Position numbers and translations under genes: made by a program. Positions 1-10,409 of a stretch of DNA of 64,000 bases are shown here, piece by piece. The stretch comes from Pedobacter frigoris (lineage in GTDB: Bacteria; Bacteroidota; Bacteroidia; Sphingobacteriales; Sphingobacteriaceae). Within the stretch, counting starts at the first letter, position 1. Every line of letters starts with the position of its first letter. The stretch covers positions 186,001 to 250,000 of the forward strand of contig NZ_SWBQ01000002.1 in the NCBI RefSeq assembly GCF_005116445.1. Direction: 5' to 3'. The notes below the pieces were generated by a model, which saw only the letters and a list, made by a program, of their open reading frames with translations, did no database searches and was not told the origin of the DNA.

Positions 1-2708
1 TTCAAAGTACCAGACCACTGGAAGTTTTTCAAACGAAGGAATTCGCCCTGCAGAGAGAGTTCCAGACCACGGTTCCTGATGTCAGCAATATTGGCGGTCA
101 CTCCGGTGAAACCTGAGCTTCTGGCTACTGTTGCCGGAAATAATACGCCCTTTGTGGATTTTTCGTAGTACCCGATCCCACCACTCAGCTTGGATTTGAA
201 GAAGGCAAAGTCGATACCCGCGTCTTTTTGTCGCGTAGTCTCCCACCGGATCTTATCGTTACCCAGTTGGCTAGGCGCCAGACCGTTTAGACCTGCATAA
301 GAAACTGGTGAATACAAAGTATAAAAAAGATTGTCGCCAATATTCTGTGTTCCGGTAGAACCGGCACTCGCCCTCAGCTTGATTTCATCGATCCATTCGA
401 CATTTTTCAGAAAGTTTTCCTGTGAAATGCGCCAGGCAATACCGCCTGAAGGGAAATACCCCACACGGTTGCCTTCCGGAAACTTCGACGAGGCATCAGA
501 ACGGCCGGTAAATGTGAAAAGGTATTTTTCATACAACGCATAATTGGCCCGCATGTAGAAACTGAGTAATGAATTTTGTGCTGAAGTGCCTGTAGATGGC
601 AGCGTTAATGCGGCCGAAGAAAGGTTGTTCAGGTAATCATCATCAGGGAAGCCCTGTCCTGCTGCCGAGAAGGCACTGCTTCTGGTCAACTGCCACGACG
701 TACCTGCCAATACATTTATCCTGTTATTTTCATTAAATTCTTTGTCCCAGGTAATCTGGTTTTCGTAGAACGTGTTTACAGACTGCGACTGTCCCTGGGT
801 AGCCACTCCGTTTTTCGATCCCGTAGGAAAACCTCCGGCCCCGGAAACCTGCGCGGTACTCGGCACGTAATTAGTCTGACGGTAATTATTAAAATTCACA
901 GAGACGGTCGACCTGAACTTCAGATTTTTCAAAATATCGTATTCTGCAGCCAGAGAGCCAATCAGGCTAACGTTATTGGATTTATTGATACCTTTCAGCA
1001 AGAGCAGTGGATTCTGAAAACCTTCGAACCCATAGGTTCCATTTGCACTCGGACTGATGATCTTTATGCTCCCATCCGGATTGTATGCATCTACCGTAGG
1101 TGGTGCAAAGAGGGCTTGTGAATACATTCCGTTGGTAATATTGTTGGTGCTGAAACCGTAATCCAGGTTTGTATTGATTCGTAGTCTGGAATTGATCTCA
1201 TTGTCCAGGCTTACTTTTCCGGCAATTCTATTGTAATCTGTTCCCCTGATGGTACCATTATTTTTATTGTATGCGAGAGAGGTGTAATAGCGCGAACCGG
1301 TACCTCCACCCCTTACGGAGATGTCTGCATTTTGGGTGATACCAGTACGCAATACCAGGTCCAGCCAATCGGTATTAGCTGTGCCTAGGAAATCGGGATT
1401 AGTAAGGATACTGGTCGCAGTTGCATCAGGTGCGAGCGCAGGCGTAGCCGCAGCTCTTGTATTGTTTAAGTTTTGAGCTCCCTCTTTCATGATCATGATG
1501 TACTGATTCCGGTCCAGCAATTTCTCTTTGATAGGGCTGCTCACGCCAGTGTAATAATTGGCTTCAAAAACAGGCTTTTGGTTACGCAGTCCTTTTTTTG
1601 TGGTGATGATTACCACACCATTTGCCGCCCGTGACCCATAGATTGCGGTTGCCGAAGCATCCTTAAGGATATCTATGGTTTCAATGTCGTTTATATTCAA
1701 GCCACCAAGACTGTTTAAGCCTCTTGCGAAAGAGCCAGATATGGTCTGGCTGGCATTGTCGCCTCCATAGCTCTCTACCGGGCTAACAATCTCTGCCGCA
1801 CTTTGCAAATATCTGTTTTGGATCTGCATCTGTACTCCATCTATGATATACAAGGGATCATTCCCCCCCAAAAGCGACGTTCCTCCCCTGATTCTGATCT
1901 TAGCTACACCACCTGGTGAGCCATCGGCCTGTACGACCTGCACACCCGCAGCTTTACCACTCAATGCCTGGTCGATGGTAGCAAAAGGAACATCTTTCAC
2001 CTCGGCTATATTGATCGAAGCAACTGAACCAGTCAGATCTTTTCGTTTTACCGTTCCATATCCCACCACAACTACTTGTTCCAGCGCCGCATTTGCAAAA
2101 AGCAAGCTCACATTATACACCGATCCGTCGGCTACCGTAACCTGTTTACTTTGATAGCCCACAAAGCTAAATACCAATACATCACCCCGTTCTGCATTGA
2201 TGCTGTAACTACCGTCTTTCTGACTTTGAGTAACCGCTTTGGTTCTGTTGTTGACAATATTTACATTCGGCAGGCCGATGTTTTTCTCATCAGTGACTTT
2301 TCCCGTAATCATTATTACTGCAACCTGCCGCAGCATAGCCGGATCGTCAGGTTCTTTTTGTTTTAAGATTACGTTTTTACCCACGATCTTATACGTTAAC
2401 GCAAAGTCTTTAAAACACGCACCTAATGCATATTCGATGCTGGCGTCTTTCAGACGTATGCTGATCCGTTTTTGAGGCAGGTCTTTTTCATCATAAAAAA
2501 AATGATACCCGGACTGGATATTGATGGTCTCCAACACCTTCTCCAGCCGTACATTTCTTTCATCCAGATTAATTTTCTGACCATAGCCTTTAGCACTTAC
2601 CTGTGCAAGTCCTACCAGTAGAATTAGCGTGGTTAATTTCATAACCTTTAATATTTTGTTAAAAAACCGCACCTCCGGTGCAGCAAGAGTAAAAGAATAA
2701 AAATTCAT
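1..2708 (-). CDS. SusC/FecA-type TonB-dependent receptor with STN signalling domain (partial, C-terminus outside window)
   Basis: Outer-membrane TonB-dependent transporter. About 902 codons are visible and the reading frame runs off the left edge, so the C-terminal part of the barrel is missing. The best start is the ATG at 2708, directly after a stop; it gives MNFYSFTLAAPEVRFF and then, at residue 23, the hydrophobic signal sequence MKLTTLILLVGLAQVSA. A long N-terminus like this is usual in Pedobacter SusC proteins. Residues about 45-119 form an STN (secretin/TonB N-terminal) domain, about 134-208 a carboxypeptidase-like regulatory domain, then a TonB-box-like VVVVGYG, the plug (for example IRGGTSLLGG and YIIDGVQ) and the barrel. 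The STN domain and the FecR and ECF sigma genes upstream on the same strand indicate a receptor that also signals, as FecA does. No SusD partner is visible because it would lie beyond the window. The substrate is unknown; glycan or siderophore are both possible. Confidence 0.93.
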   Translation of the reverse strand, partial: MNFYSFTLAAPEVRFFNKILKVMKLTTLILLVGLAQVSAKGYGQKINLDERNVRLEKVLETINIQSGYHFFYDEKDLPQKRISIRLKDASIEYALGACFKDFALTYKIVGKNVILKQKEPDDPAMLRQVAVIMITGKVTDEKNIGLPNVNIVNNRTKAVTQSQKDGSYSINAERGDVLVFSFVGYQSKQVTVADGSVYNVSLLFANAALEQVVVVGYGTVKRKDLTGSVASINIAEVKDVPFATIDQALSGKAAGVQVVQADGSPGGVAKIRIRGGTSLLGGNDPLYIIDGVQMQIQNRYLQSAAEIVSPVESYGGDNASQTISGSFARGLNSLGGLNINDIETIDILKDASATAIYGSRAANGVVIITTKKGLRNQKPVFEANYYTGVSSPIKEKLLDRNQYIMIMKEGAQNLNNTRAAATPALAPDATATSILTNPDFLGTANTDWLDLVLRTGITQNADISVRGGGTGSRYYTSLAYNKNNGTIRGTDYNRIAGKVSLDNEINSRLRINTNLDYGFSTNNITNGMYSQALFAPPTVDAYNPDGSIKIISPSANGTYGFEGFQNPLLLLKGINKSNNVSLIGSLAAEYDILKNLKFRSTVSVNFNNYRQTNYVPSTAQVSGAGGFPTGSKNGVATQGQSQSVNTFYENQITWDKEFNENNRINVLAGTSWQLTRSSAFSAAGQGFPDDDYLNNLSSAALTLPSTGTSAQNSLLSFYMRANYALYEKYLFTFTGRSDASSKFPEGNRVGYFPSGGIAWRISQENFLKNVEWIDEIKLRASAGSTGTQNIGDNLFYTLYSPVSYAGLNGLAPSQLGNDKIRWETTRQKDAGIDFAFFKSKLSGGIGYYEKSTKGVLFPATVARSSGFTGVTANIADIRNRGLELSLQGEFLRLKNFQWSGTL

Positions 2709-2885
2709 TACATTTGTTTAGTTTGGGTTAATACGTTGAATAGCTTAATCAGTTTTTCCGTTTTACGGATGGGTTAATCCAAATTTTAGCGCAGGAGTGG
2801 TACCAACACTTCTGCGTTTTTTAATTTAACCCCTGGTGGTTGGTTTCGTAGTTATTTTTCCATGTGCATTTATTTGATTGGTTAT
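2709..2885 (-). other. Intergenic spacer between FecR and receptor genes with hairpin
   Basis: The 177-bp spacer holds an imperfect hairpin at 2789-2817 (GCGCAGGAGTG paired with CACTTCTGCG, one bulge). It is followed by a T-run on the plus strand and not on the transcribed minus strand, so it looks like a terminator facing the wrong way. It may instead block antisense transcription or stabilise the 5' end of the receptor mRNA. No promoter is obvious here. Confidence 0.5.
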
Positions 2886-4037
2886 TTATTGAGTTACAGT
2901 TATAGTTGTTTTCTGATTCTTTTGGCTAATAATAAACTCAAGATCAAGGAACCTCAACAGCTCGAGTATTTGTGAAAGATTGACATTGCGGGTAATTTCG
3001 CCGGTAAATACCCTGTTACTGATTTCACCATTGTATTTGACTTCTACATTGTACCACCTGGACAATTGTCTCATCACATCCCGCAGGCTCGCTTTGTGAA
3101 ACTTAAACAGGCCATTCTTCCAGGCGATAATGCCTCCGATATCGGCATTGTTGATGACCTGAACACGCTGTCCTGGCCGATAGGAAACCAATGTTTGTTG
3201 TCCTGGTTTTAATTTGAATACTTCTTGCTGACTGGTTACCCTTACTGCTCCTTCTACTAGAGTTGTATTGACAGATTGCTCATCCAGGTAGGCATTTATG
3301 TTGAAATGTGTGCCTAAAACTTCTACCTCCTGATTACCGGTTTGAACAACAAAAGGATGCATTTTATCTTTAGCTACTTCAAAATAACCCTCACCTGTCA
3401 ATTTCACTTTCCTTTTTCCAGACTCCACAAGACCTGCATTATAAGTTATGCTGGAAGCCGCATTAAGCCAGACTTTTGAGCCGTCGGGTAAAGTAAGCAT
3501 ATACGTTTCTCCTTTTTCGGTACTCATTGTATTTTGGCTAACTGGAGCGGAGCTTTGATCGGTAGACTTATATACAACCTGTCCTTCCGAAGTCTTGGAA
3601 ATCGAAACTCCCGACTCTACAGCGAGCTGACCATTGGCCGCCTCTGACAAGCGAATTTTTTTACCATTAGCTAAGGTTAGCGTCGCGCCCATCTTTCCGG
3701 GAGCTACATCATTTTTATTTACAATTTCAGTATGACGGTTTACAATCGGGCGAGGAGCCTTAAAGAAATAAATTCCCATCATGATCATTACCACGGCTGC
3801 AACTGCCACCATAGCCTGCCATAAGATTACTTTCCTGGCCTTGGGCTTTGACAGCACATATTCATCCAGACGACTTTTGATCTTCAGGTGCGCGGCTTCA
3901 GTTTCTTCCGCCGATACTTCCTTATAATGTTTTTTAAAGTCGGTTACAAAACCTGCTTCCACCAATAAGCGCTCCTCATTTGTGCAACGTCCTTCGGCGT
4001 ATTTAATTAGAAGTTCTTCAGCATTTGTCCTTTTCAT
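2886..4037 (-). CDS. FecR family anti-sigma factor / sigma regulator
   Basis: Inner-membrane protein that relays the state of the partner TonB receptor to its ECF sigma factor. The 383-residue protein has a cytoplasmic N-terminal region (about 1-65, with a short helix around EELLIKYAEGRCTNEE as in Bacteroidota FecR proteins), one membrane segment at about 69-91 (WQAMVAVAAVVMIMMGIYFF), a periplasmic FecR domain at about 172-270 (LPDGSKVWLNAASSITY) and a C-terminal DUF4974-type domain from about 312 (FKFHKASLRDVMRQLSRWY). Length and domain order are normal. It lies between the sigma gene (118 bp upstream) and the receptor gene, the canonical order of these systems. Whether it activates or inhibits its sigma cannot be read from sequence. 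Confidence 0.95.
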   Translation of the reverse strand: MKRTNAEELLIKYAEGRCTNEERLLVEAGFVTDFKKHYKEVSAEETEAAHLKIKSRLDEYVLSKPKARKVILWQAMVAVAAVVMIMMGIYFFKAPRPIVNRHTEIVNKNDVAPGKMGATLTLANGKKIRLSEAANGQLAVESGVSISKTSEGQVVYKSTDQSSAPVSQNTMSTEKGETYMLTLPDGSKVWLNAASSITYNAGLVESGKRKVKLTGEGYFEVAKDKMHPFVVQTGNQEVEVLGTHFNINAYLDEQSVNTTLVEGAVRVTSQQEVFKLKPGQQTLVSYRPGQRVQVINNADIGGIIAWKNGLFKFHKASLRDVMRQLSRWYNVEVKYNGEISNRVFTGEITRNVNLSQILELLRFLDLEFIISQKNQKTTITVTQ

Positions 4038-4155
4038 ATTATCCGCAGATCTTAAAAAAACAAGCTTAAATTGACATTAATTAAAGCTCGCTTAATATAC
4101 CTTTTATAAGTATGTCAGCTAAGTACCGCTCTGGGCCCAAAAGAAAATCAAAAAA

Positions 4156-4734
4156 TTATTTACTCAATAAATAAACCATAATGAAAGCCACCTCAAATTT
4201 ACCACGAAGAACCTTCAGCGCATGGTTGATGTGATTTTTGACAGTTTTTTCGGATAGGTTGAGCTGCTGGGCTATTTGGTTATGGGATAAACCGGCATTA
4301 CGGCTGAGTTCAAACACCTTCCGCATCTTTTCCGGCAATTTGGCGACTTCTTTCTCGATTAGTGCCAGTAATTCTTTTTCATTGATGTAACTATCTATAT
4401 TATAATCGCCCTCATCGATCAGTAACTGGAAAGCCTCGGCATAATCAGTACGCACCCTTTTTTTAGCCACCAGATTGATGAACTTGTACCGAACTGCACT
4501 ATATAAATAGGAAGAGAGCGAACCTTTAAGTTCGAGCCTGGGCGACTTATCCCAGAGTGAAGTAAAAACATCCTGAACCATATCTTCGGCTTCATCCTTG
4601 TCCCGAACCAGGTTTTTAGCATATACGTACATGACCCTGCTGTATCGCTCGAAAATCTCGGTATAGGCCGATCTGTCACCCTGACTAAGCAGGGCAGCAA
4701 GCTGCAAATCTGTTGATTCCCTATAACCGGTCAT
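4156..4734 (-). CDS. ECF-type RNA polymerase sigma factor (sigma-70 family)
   Basis: Extracytoplasmic-function sigma factor of the Bacteroidota FecI-like group, 192 aa. Region 2 is at about 20-95 (DEAEDMVQDVFTSLWDK, then SYLYSAVRYKFINL) and region 4 at about 130-175 (ELSRNAGLSHNQIAQQLNLS, then VKNHINHALKVLRG). It probably directs transcription of the downstream receptor locus when the receptor binds its ligand. A promoter-like ATTG-N19-CACTTTTG lies at 4816-4846 on the same strand, and immediately upstream of that is the phased ACCT/AGGT array. The gene ends with a short hydrophobic tail (AFIMVYLLS), as is common in this group. Confidence 0.95.
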   Translation of the reverse strand: MTGYRESTDLQLAALLSQGDRSAYTEIFERYSRVMYVYAKNLVRDKDEAEDMVQDVFTSLWDKSPRLELKGSLSSYLYSAVRYKFINLVAKKRVRTDYAEAFQLLIDEGDYNIDSYINEKELLALIEKEVAKLPEKMRKVFELSRNAGLSHNQIAQQLNLSEKTVKNHINHALKVLRGKFEVAFIMVYLLSK

Positions 4735-4815
4735 AGCTATACCTCATATTCTTAAATATACGCATTCCCTAACAATACTGATCTCTCCTGGCGCACAGCT
4801 CCCTTAAATCAATCG

Positions 4816-4846
4816 CAAAAGTGTGTATTTTTTTTATAAAGACAAT
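4816..4846 (-). promoter_or_regulatory. Putative promoter of the ECF sigma gene
   Basis: Read on the minus strand, ATTG (4843-4846), a 19-bp spacer and CACTTTTG (4816-4823) match the Bacteroidetes vegetative pattern TTTG-N19-TAnnTTTG apart from C for T at the first position of the -7 and A for T in the -33. The start codon lies about 80 bp downstream. Confidence 0.4.
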
Positions 4847-4861
4847 ACACAGCTTTTTACC

Positions 4862-4977
4862 ACCTCCTGCGTACCTTGCTCGTACCTAAGTATTACCTCG
4901 TTCGCAAAACAGTACCTTATTTGCGAACGAGGTACGCATGAGGTAATATTGAGGTAATATTGAGGTGGCAACAAGGT
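4862..4977. repeat. 11-bp-phased inverted array of ACCT / AGGT repeats
   Basis: ACCT occurs at 4862, 4873, 4884 and 4895, exactly 11 bp apart. After a centre near 4914, its complement AGGT (in GAGGT or AAGGT) occurs at 4929, 4940, 4951, 4962 and 4973, again exactly 11 bp apart. The two arms are mirror-aligned; the inner parts are a perfect 15-bp inverted repeat (TACCTCGTTCGCAAA at 4894-4908, complement at 4920-4934). Two adjacent units are identical (GAGGTAATATT). The array lies just upstream of the sigma promoter. It could be a large cruciform, a multi-site operator or a REP-like dispersed element; which one is not decided by this window. Confidence 0.85.
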
Positions 4978-5027
4978 GGGGTTTTGTAGTGTCCGTACGG
5001 CATTTTTAGCAAGGTATATCAGCGCAT

Positions 5028-5061
5028 AAAAAAGGCTTCCGGAATTCCGGAAGCCTTTTTT
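5028..5061 (-). terminator. Rho-independent terminator of gyrB (symmetrical)
   Basis: A perfect palindrome at 5034-5055 (arms GGCTTCCGGAA) is flanked by an A-run on one side and a T-run on the other, so it can stop transcription in both directions. It lies 18 bp past the gyrB stop codon. Confidence 0.9.
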
Positions 5062-5078
5062 ATTAAAAGACCTGGCAA

Positions 5079-7143
<2,065 letters not shown>

Positions 7144-7195
7144 CTGAAATTACCCCCTATTGGAGATAGACAATAATTATTAAAATTAAATAAGA

Positions 7196-7789
7196 ATGAA
7201 ATTAACAACAAAATTTACTGGTATTGCTTCTGCAGTAGCGATAGTGTCACTAATGGCGGCTTGCCAAAACAAGGAAACGACTACCAAAACAACTGATAAA
7301 CCAGCGGTTACAGTGGCCGATAGCGAGAAAATTGTATACGTGAACTCTGATTCTTTACTTACTAAATATCAGTACTTTAAAGACCTGAAAGTAAAACTTG
7401 AAGCTAAAGCGAAAGCTGCCCAACAGGACATGGCTGCTAAAGGCCAGGCCTTCCAGCGTGAAGCTGCTCAATATCAGCAACAGCAAAGTACAATGGCTGC
7501 TGATCAAAGGGCTGCTACTGAAGAAAGACTGGGACGTAAACAACAGGAATTACAAGCTTATCAGCAAAATGCAGGTGCAGCTCTTCAAAATGAGCAGGCA
7601 GCTGAAAATGAAAAACTTTATGATAAAGTAGCTGATTACCTGAAAGAATATGCAAAAAAGAAAGGCTACAAAATGGTACTTAGTTATTCAAAAGGAAACG
7701 GAACAATCCTGTTTGCTGATGAAAGCCTGGATGTAACCAGCGAAGTAATCGTTGGCTTGAACGATGCTTACAAACCAGGGAAAAAATAA
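7196..7789 (+). CDS. OmpH/Skp-like periplasmic chaperone lipoprotein
   Basis: Member of the OmpH (Skp) family, periplasmic chaperones that hold unfolded outer-membrane proteins. The 197-residue product begins with a lipoprotein signal (MKLTTKFTGIASAVAIVSLMAAC, lipobox LMAAC with Cys23), followed by a Thr/Lys-rich linker. Then comes VYVNSDSLLTKYQYF, the typical first strand and helix of the family, and a long charged Gln/Ala-rich coiled coil (about 65-150) that would form the tentacles. The end folds back with ADESLDVTSEVIVGLN. Classical Skp is soluble, so lipid anchoring is a Bacteroidota variation. It has its own promoter and terminator. Confidence 0.88.
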   Translation: MKLTTKFTGIASAVAIVSLMAACQNKETTTKTTDKPAVTVADSEKIVYVNSDSLLTKYQYFKDLKVKLEAKAKAAQQDMAAKGQAFQREAAQYQQQQSTMAADQRAATEERLGRKQQELQAYQQNAGAALQNEQAAENEKLYDKVADYLKEYAKKKGYKMVLSYSKGNGTILFADESLDVTSEVIVGLNDAYKPGKK

Positions 7790-7810
7790 TCTGATAAAAT
7801 GATCATTAAA

Positions 7811-7841
7811 ATGCCCCGCTTTAAACCGGGGCATTTTTTTT
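7811..7841 (+). terminator. Rho-independent terminator of the OmpH-like gene
   Basis: Perfect 8-bp stem ATGCCCCG (7811-7818) / CGGGGCAT (7827-7834) followed by a run of T. It lies before the guaD start at 7853, which argues against an upstream start for guaD at 7799. Confidence 0.9.
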
Positions 7842-7852
7842 GTGCTGAATTT

Positions 7853-8338
7853 ATGATGGAGCAAAAACAGGTACATGAAGAGTTTATGAGAATGGCCATT
7901 CAGCTGTCCGAAACCAATGTTTTGGACAGTCTTGGTGGGCCGTTCGGAGCTATAGTCGTGAAAGACAATCAAGTCATTGCCAAAAGTGCAAATCTGGTAA
8001 CCACAACCAATGACCCGACTGCTCATGCAGAAGTATCGGCCATCAGATTAGCCTGTCAGGCATTAAATACATTCGACCTTAGCGGATGTATCATCTATAC
8101 CAGCTGTGAGCCTTGTCCAATGTGCTTAAGCGCCATTTACTGGGCGAAAATCCAAATCATTTATTACGCCAATACCAAGGTTGATGCAGCAAATATCGGC
8201 TTTGATGACAACTTCATCTACGAGGAGATCAACAAGCCAATGTCTGAACGCCAGCTTCCAATTAAACAGTTACTCAGAGACGAAGCACAGCAGGCCTTTA
8301 AGCTATGGGACCAGTCGGCCATGCGGAATGACTACTGA
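7853..8338 (+). CDS. guaD: Guanine deaminase (cytidine deaminase superfamily)
   Basis: Zinc-dependent deaminase converting guanine to xanthine in purine salvage and breakdown. The 161-residue protein has the zinc site HAEVSAI plus SCEPCPMC, with the substrate-side motifs GGPFGAIVV and NDPTAHAE. The C-terminal IGFDDNFIYEEI closely resembles Bacillus GuaD (FDDSFIYKEI) and separates it from the tRNA adenosine deaminase TadA. A start at 7799 would translate through the preceding terminator hairpin, so the ATG pair at 7853/7856 is used. Single-gene unit, with 48 bp to the next gene. Confidence 0.85.
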   Translation: MMEQKQVHEEFMRMAIQLSETNVLDSLGGPFGAIVVKDNQVIAKSANLVTTTNDPTAHAEVSAIRLACQALNTFDLSGCIIYTSCEPCPMCLSAIYWAKIQIIYYANTKVDAANIGFDDNFIYEEINKPMSERQLPIKQLLRDEAQQAFKLWDQSAMRNDY

Positions 8339-8386
8339 CAACGTACTTCATTTGTAACCTAAAGATAACAATAACGTCTAAAAAGC

Positions 8387-9112
8387 ATGGACAATTATAC
8401 AGCGCATGTAAAAATAGAACTTGAATTCTGGAAGCGGGAGATGATGAAAAAACCTTCTTTGCTGAACAATGTGACTGATAAGGTTCAGAAAAAGATCAAC
8501 AGTTACATCCCGGATAAAGTTCACGATGCCATCACTACCGCAATAAAAGCGATGATCCGCGCAGTGTTGTTCGGTTCAGAATACACCACATCTGCTTTGC
8601 CGGCGATGGACATGAGCATGATTCATCGTGAAGCACTGGTAAAAGACAAAATTGAAAGCTACAGTAGGACCGGAGCTGCTGAAGGCGGCATCACCGGTGC
8701 CGGAGGATTCCTGATGAGTATGGCCGATTTTCCCCTACTCATCGGAATTAAAATGAAAATGCTTTTTGAAATTACGGCACTTTATGGATTTGACGTAAAA
8801 GACTTCCGCGAACGGCTCTACATTCTTTACATCTTCCAGCTCTCGTTTTCAAGTCAGCGTGGTGCCACTAAAATATACCTGCATCTGGAAGACTGGAATG
8901 AAAAATTACATATCCTGCCTGATAACTCCGACAATTTCGACTGGAAGACTTTTCAGCAGGAATACCGCGATTACATCGATATTGCCAAGCTGGCTCAAAT
9001 GTTACCAGTAGTCGGTGCGGCTGTAGGCGCTGTGGCCAATTATCAACTCTTAAAAAAACTCGGAAAAACAGCTATGATGGCATACAGAATGAGACTCCTG
9101 GAAAAATCCTGA
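8387..9112 (+). CDS. EcsC family protein
   Basis: EcsC-domain protein of 241 aa, function unknown. The signature is a Gly/Ala-rich amphipathic core (AAEGGITGAGGFLMSMADFP, then LLIGIKMKMLFEITALYGFD) typical of the family named after Bacillus EcsC, which is encoded next to an ABC exporter. No ABC transporter genes are near it here. A second glycine/alanine-rich hydrophobic stretch (LPVVGAAVGAVANYQLL) lies near the end. It is probably membrane-associated. It ends exactly one base before the convergent hslR gene. Confidence 0.82.
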   Translation: MDNYTAHVKIELEFWKREMMKKPSLLNNVTDKVQKKINSYIPDKVHDAITTAIKAMIRAVLFGSEYTTSALPAMDMSMIHREALVKDKIESYSRTGAAEGGITGAGGFLMSMADFPLLIGIKMKMLFEITALYGFDVKDFRERLYILYIFQLSFSSQRGATKIYLHLEDWNEKLHILPDNSDNFDWKTFQQEYRDYIDIAKLAQMLPVVGAAVGAVANYQLLKKLGKTAMMAYRMRLLEKS

Positions 9113-9511
9113 TTATTGCTCTTCAAACAGCCCCTCTATCAGATCATCCGTCTCTCTTCTGTCTTTTTTGGTTGGCCTGCCGGCCCCTCTGTCCCTTTTT
9201 AGGGCAGGTGCATGGAACATCGATTTAAAAGCATGGGTCTCCTCTACCGGGGTGATGTCCTTGTATTTCGTCACCGCGATCTTAGACTCTACCCTATTGT
9301 AAAGCAATTCGACCACCTCTATTACTTTTTTCTCTATCCCTTTGGAAACCTGATAAACATCTCCCGGTTTCACAATTGCTGAAGGCTTGAGGTTTTGTCC
9401 TTTAAATTTAATACGACCTGCTTTGCAGGCGTCTGTAGCCAGACTTCTGGTCTTAAATAAGCGTATTGCCCACAAGTATTTATCAATTCGTAATTTTTCC
9501 TGTTCACTCAT
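9113..9511 (-). CDS. hslR: Hsp15-like S4-domain RNA-binding protein
   Basis: Small S4-domain protein of the HslR/Hsp15 family, which in E. coli binds stalled 50S subunits that still carry nascent peptidyl-tRNA. The S4 motif occupies about residues 6-65 (LRIDKYLWAIRLFKTRSLAT, then ACKAGRIKFKGQNLKPS and VKPGDVYQV). The C-terminal third is basic (GAGRPTKKDRRETDD), as in the family. 132 aa, a normal length. It converges with the ecsC-like gene and is divergent from dapD. Confidence 0.88.
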   Translation of the reverse strand: MSEQEKLRIDKYLWAIRLFKTRSLATDACKAGRIKFKGQNLKPSAIVKPGDVYQVSKGIEKKVIEVVELLYNRVESKIAVTKYKDITPVEETHAFKSMFHAPALKRDRGAGRPTKKDRRETDDLIEGLFEEQ

Positions 9512-9585
9512 AGCTCTTCAAAAATAGATAATATTGAAGGATTATGATAAAATTCATTTATTTTGGTCAAAAATTTAAAAAAATC

Positions 9586-10404
9586 ATGATAGCAGAATTA
9601 AAAAAGTTGGTAGAAGCCGCTTGGGAAGATAGAACTTTATTAGAATACAGCCAGTATTGCGAGGCAATTGAAACTGTAATTATGCAGTTAGACAAGGGCG
9701 AACTGCGTGTTGCTGAGCCTGTGCTAAATTCATGGGGAATCAATGAATGGGTGAAAAAAGCAGTAATTCTTTATTTCCCGATCAGAGAGATGAAAGTTAC
9801 AGAAGTTGGTCCTTTTGTCTTTCATGACAAAATGAAACTTAAAACCAATTATAAAGAATTAGGTGTAAGGGTTGTTCCTGGTGCGAGTGCACGTTATGGC
9901 GCTTATTTATCTAAGGGAGTAATCATGATGCCTTCTTATGTAAACATAGGTGCTTATGTAGATGAAGGTACCATGGTAGATACATGGGCAACTGTGGGTT
10001 CTTGCGCGCAAATTGGCAAAAATGTTCACTTAAGTGGCGGTGTTGGTATAGGTGGTGTGTTGGAACCGGTTCAGGCTGCTCCTGTGATCATTGAAGACAA
10101 CTGTTTCTTAGGTTCAAGAGCCATCGTTGTAGAGGGTGTTCGTGTGGAAACTGAAGCGGTATTAGGTGCCAACGTGGTACTTACGGCGTCAACTAAGATC
10201 ATTGATGTAACCGGACCAACTCCTGTTGAATACAAAGGTATCGTTCCTGCTCGTTCTGTTGTAATCCCTGGTAGTTATGCAAAGCAATTCCCTTCCGGAG
10301 AGTACCATGTGCCTTGCGCATTGATCATCGGTCAGCGTAAAGAATCTACAGATAAAAAGACTTCTCTGAACAATGCATTGAGAGAAAACAACGTAGCTGT
10401 ATAA
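9586..10404 (+). CDS. dapD: 2,3,4,5-tetrahydropyridine-2,6-dicarboxylate N-succinyltransferase
   Basis: Succinyl-CoA-dependent acyltransferase of the succinylase branch of diaminopimelate/lysine synthesis, cytoplasmic trimer. The central left-handed beta-helix hexapeptide repeats are visible (ARYGAYLSKGVIMMPSYVNI, GTMVDTWATVGSCAQIGKN). MVDTWATVGSCAQIG and GVGIGGVLEPVQAAP are family signatures. The start at 9586 (MIAELKKLVEAAWEDR) is preferred to the in-frame ATG at 9544, whose 14 extra residues do not fit the family. The resulting 272 aa match the family. A glycosyltransferase gene follows after 5 bp, probably co-transcribed. Confidence 0.95.
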   Translation: MIAELKKLVEAAWEDRTLLEYSQYCEAIETVIMQLDKGELRVAEPVLNSWGINEWVKKAVILYFPIREMKVTEVGPFVFHDKMKLKTNYKELGVRVVPGASARYGAYLSKGVIMMPSYVNIGAYVDEGTMVDTWATVGSCAQIGKNVHLSGGVGIGGVLEPVQAAPVIIEDNCFLGSRAIVVEGVRVETEAVLGANVVLTASTKIIDVTGPTPVEYKGIVPARSVVIPGSYAKQFPSGEYHVPCALIIGQRKESTDKKTSLNNALRENNVAV

Positions 10405-10409
10405 ACATA

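Noticed and set aside
4862..4977. CRISPR array
   Set aside because: The 11-bp period is far too short and the two arms are inverted, with no spacers or cas genes.
4735..5078. Replication origin near gyrB
   Set aside because: No dnaA gene or DnaA box cluster; the repeats present are ACCT/AGGT arrays.
7799..7852. Longer guaD start at 7799
   Set aside because: The extension would translate the terminator hairpin of the preceding gene; homologues begin near 7853.
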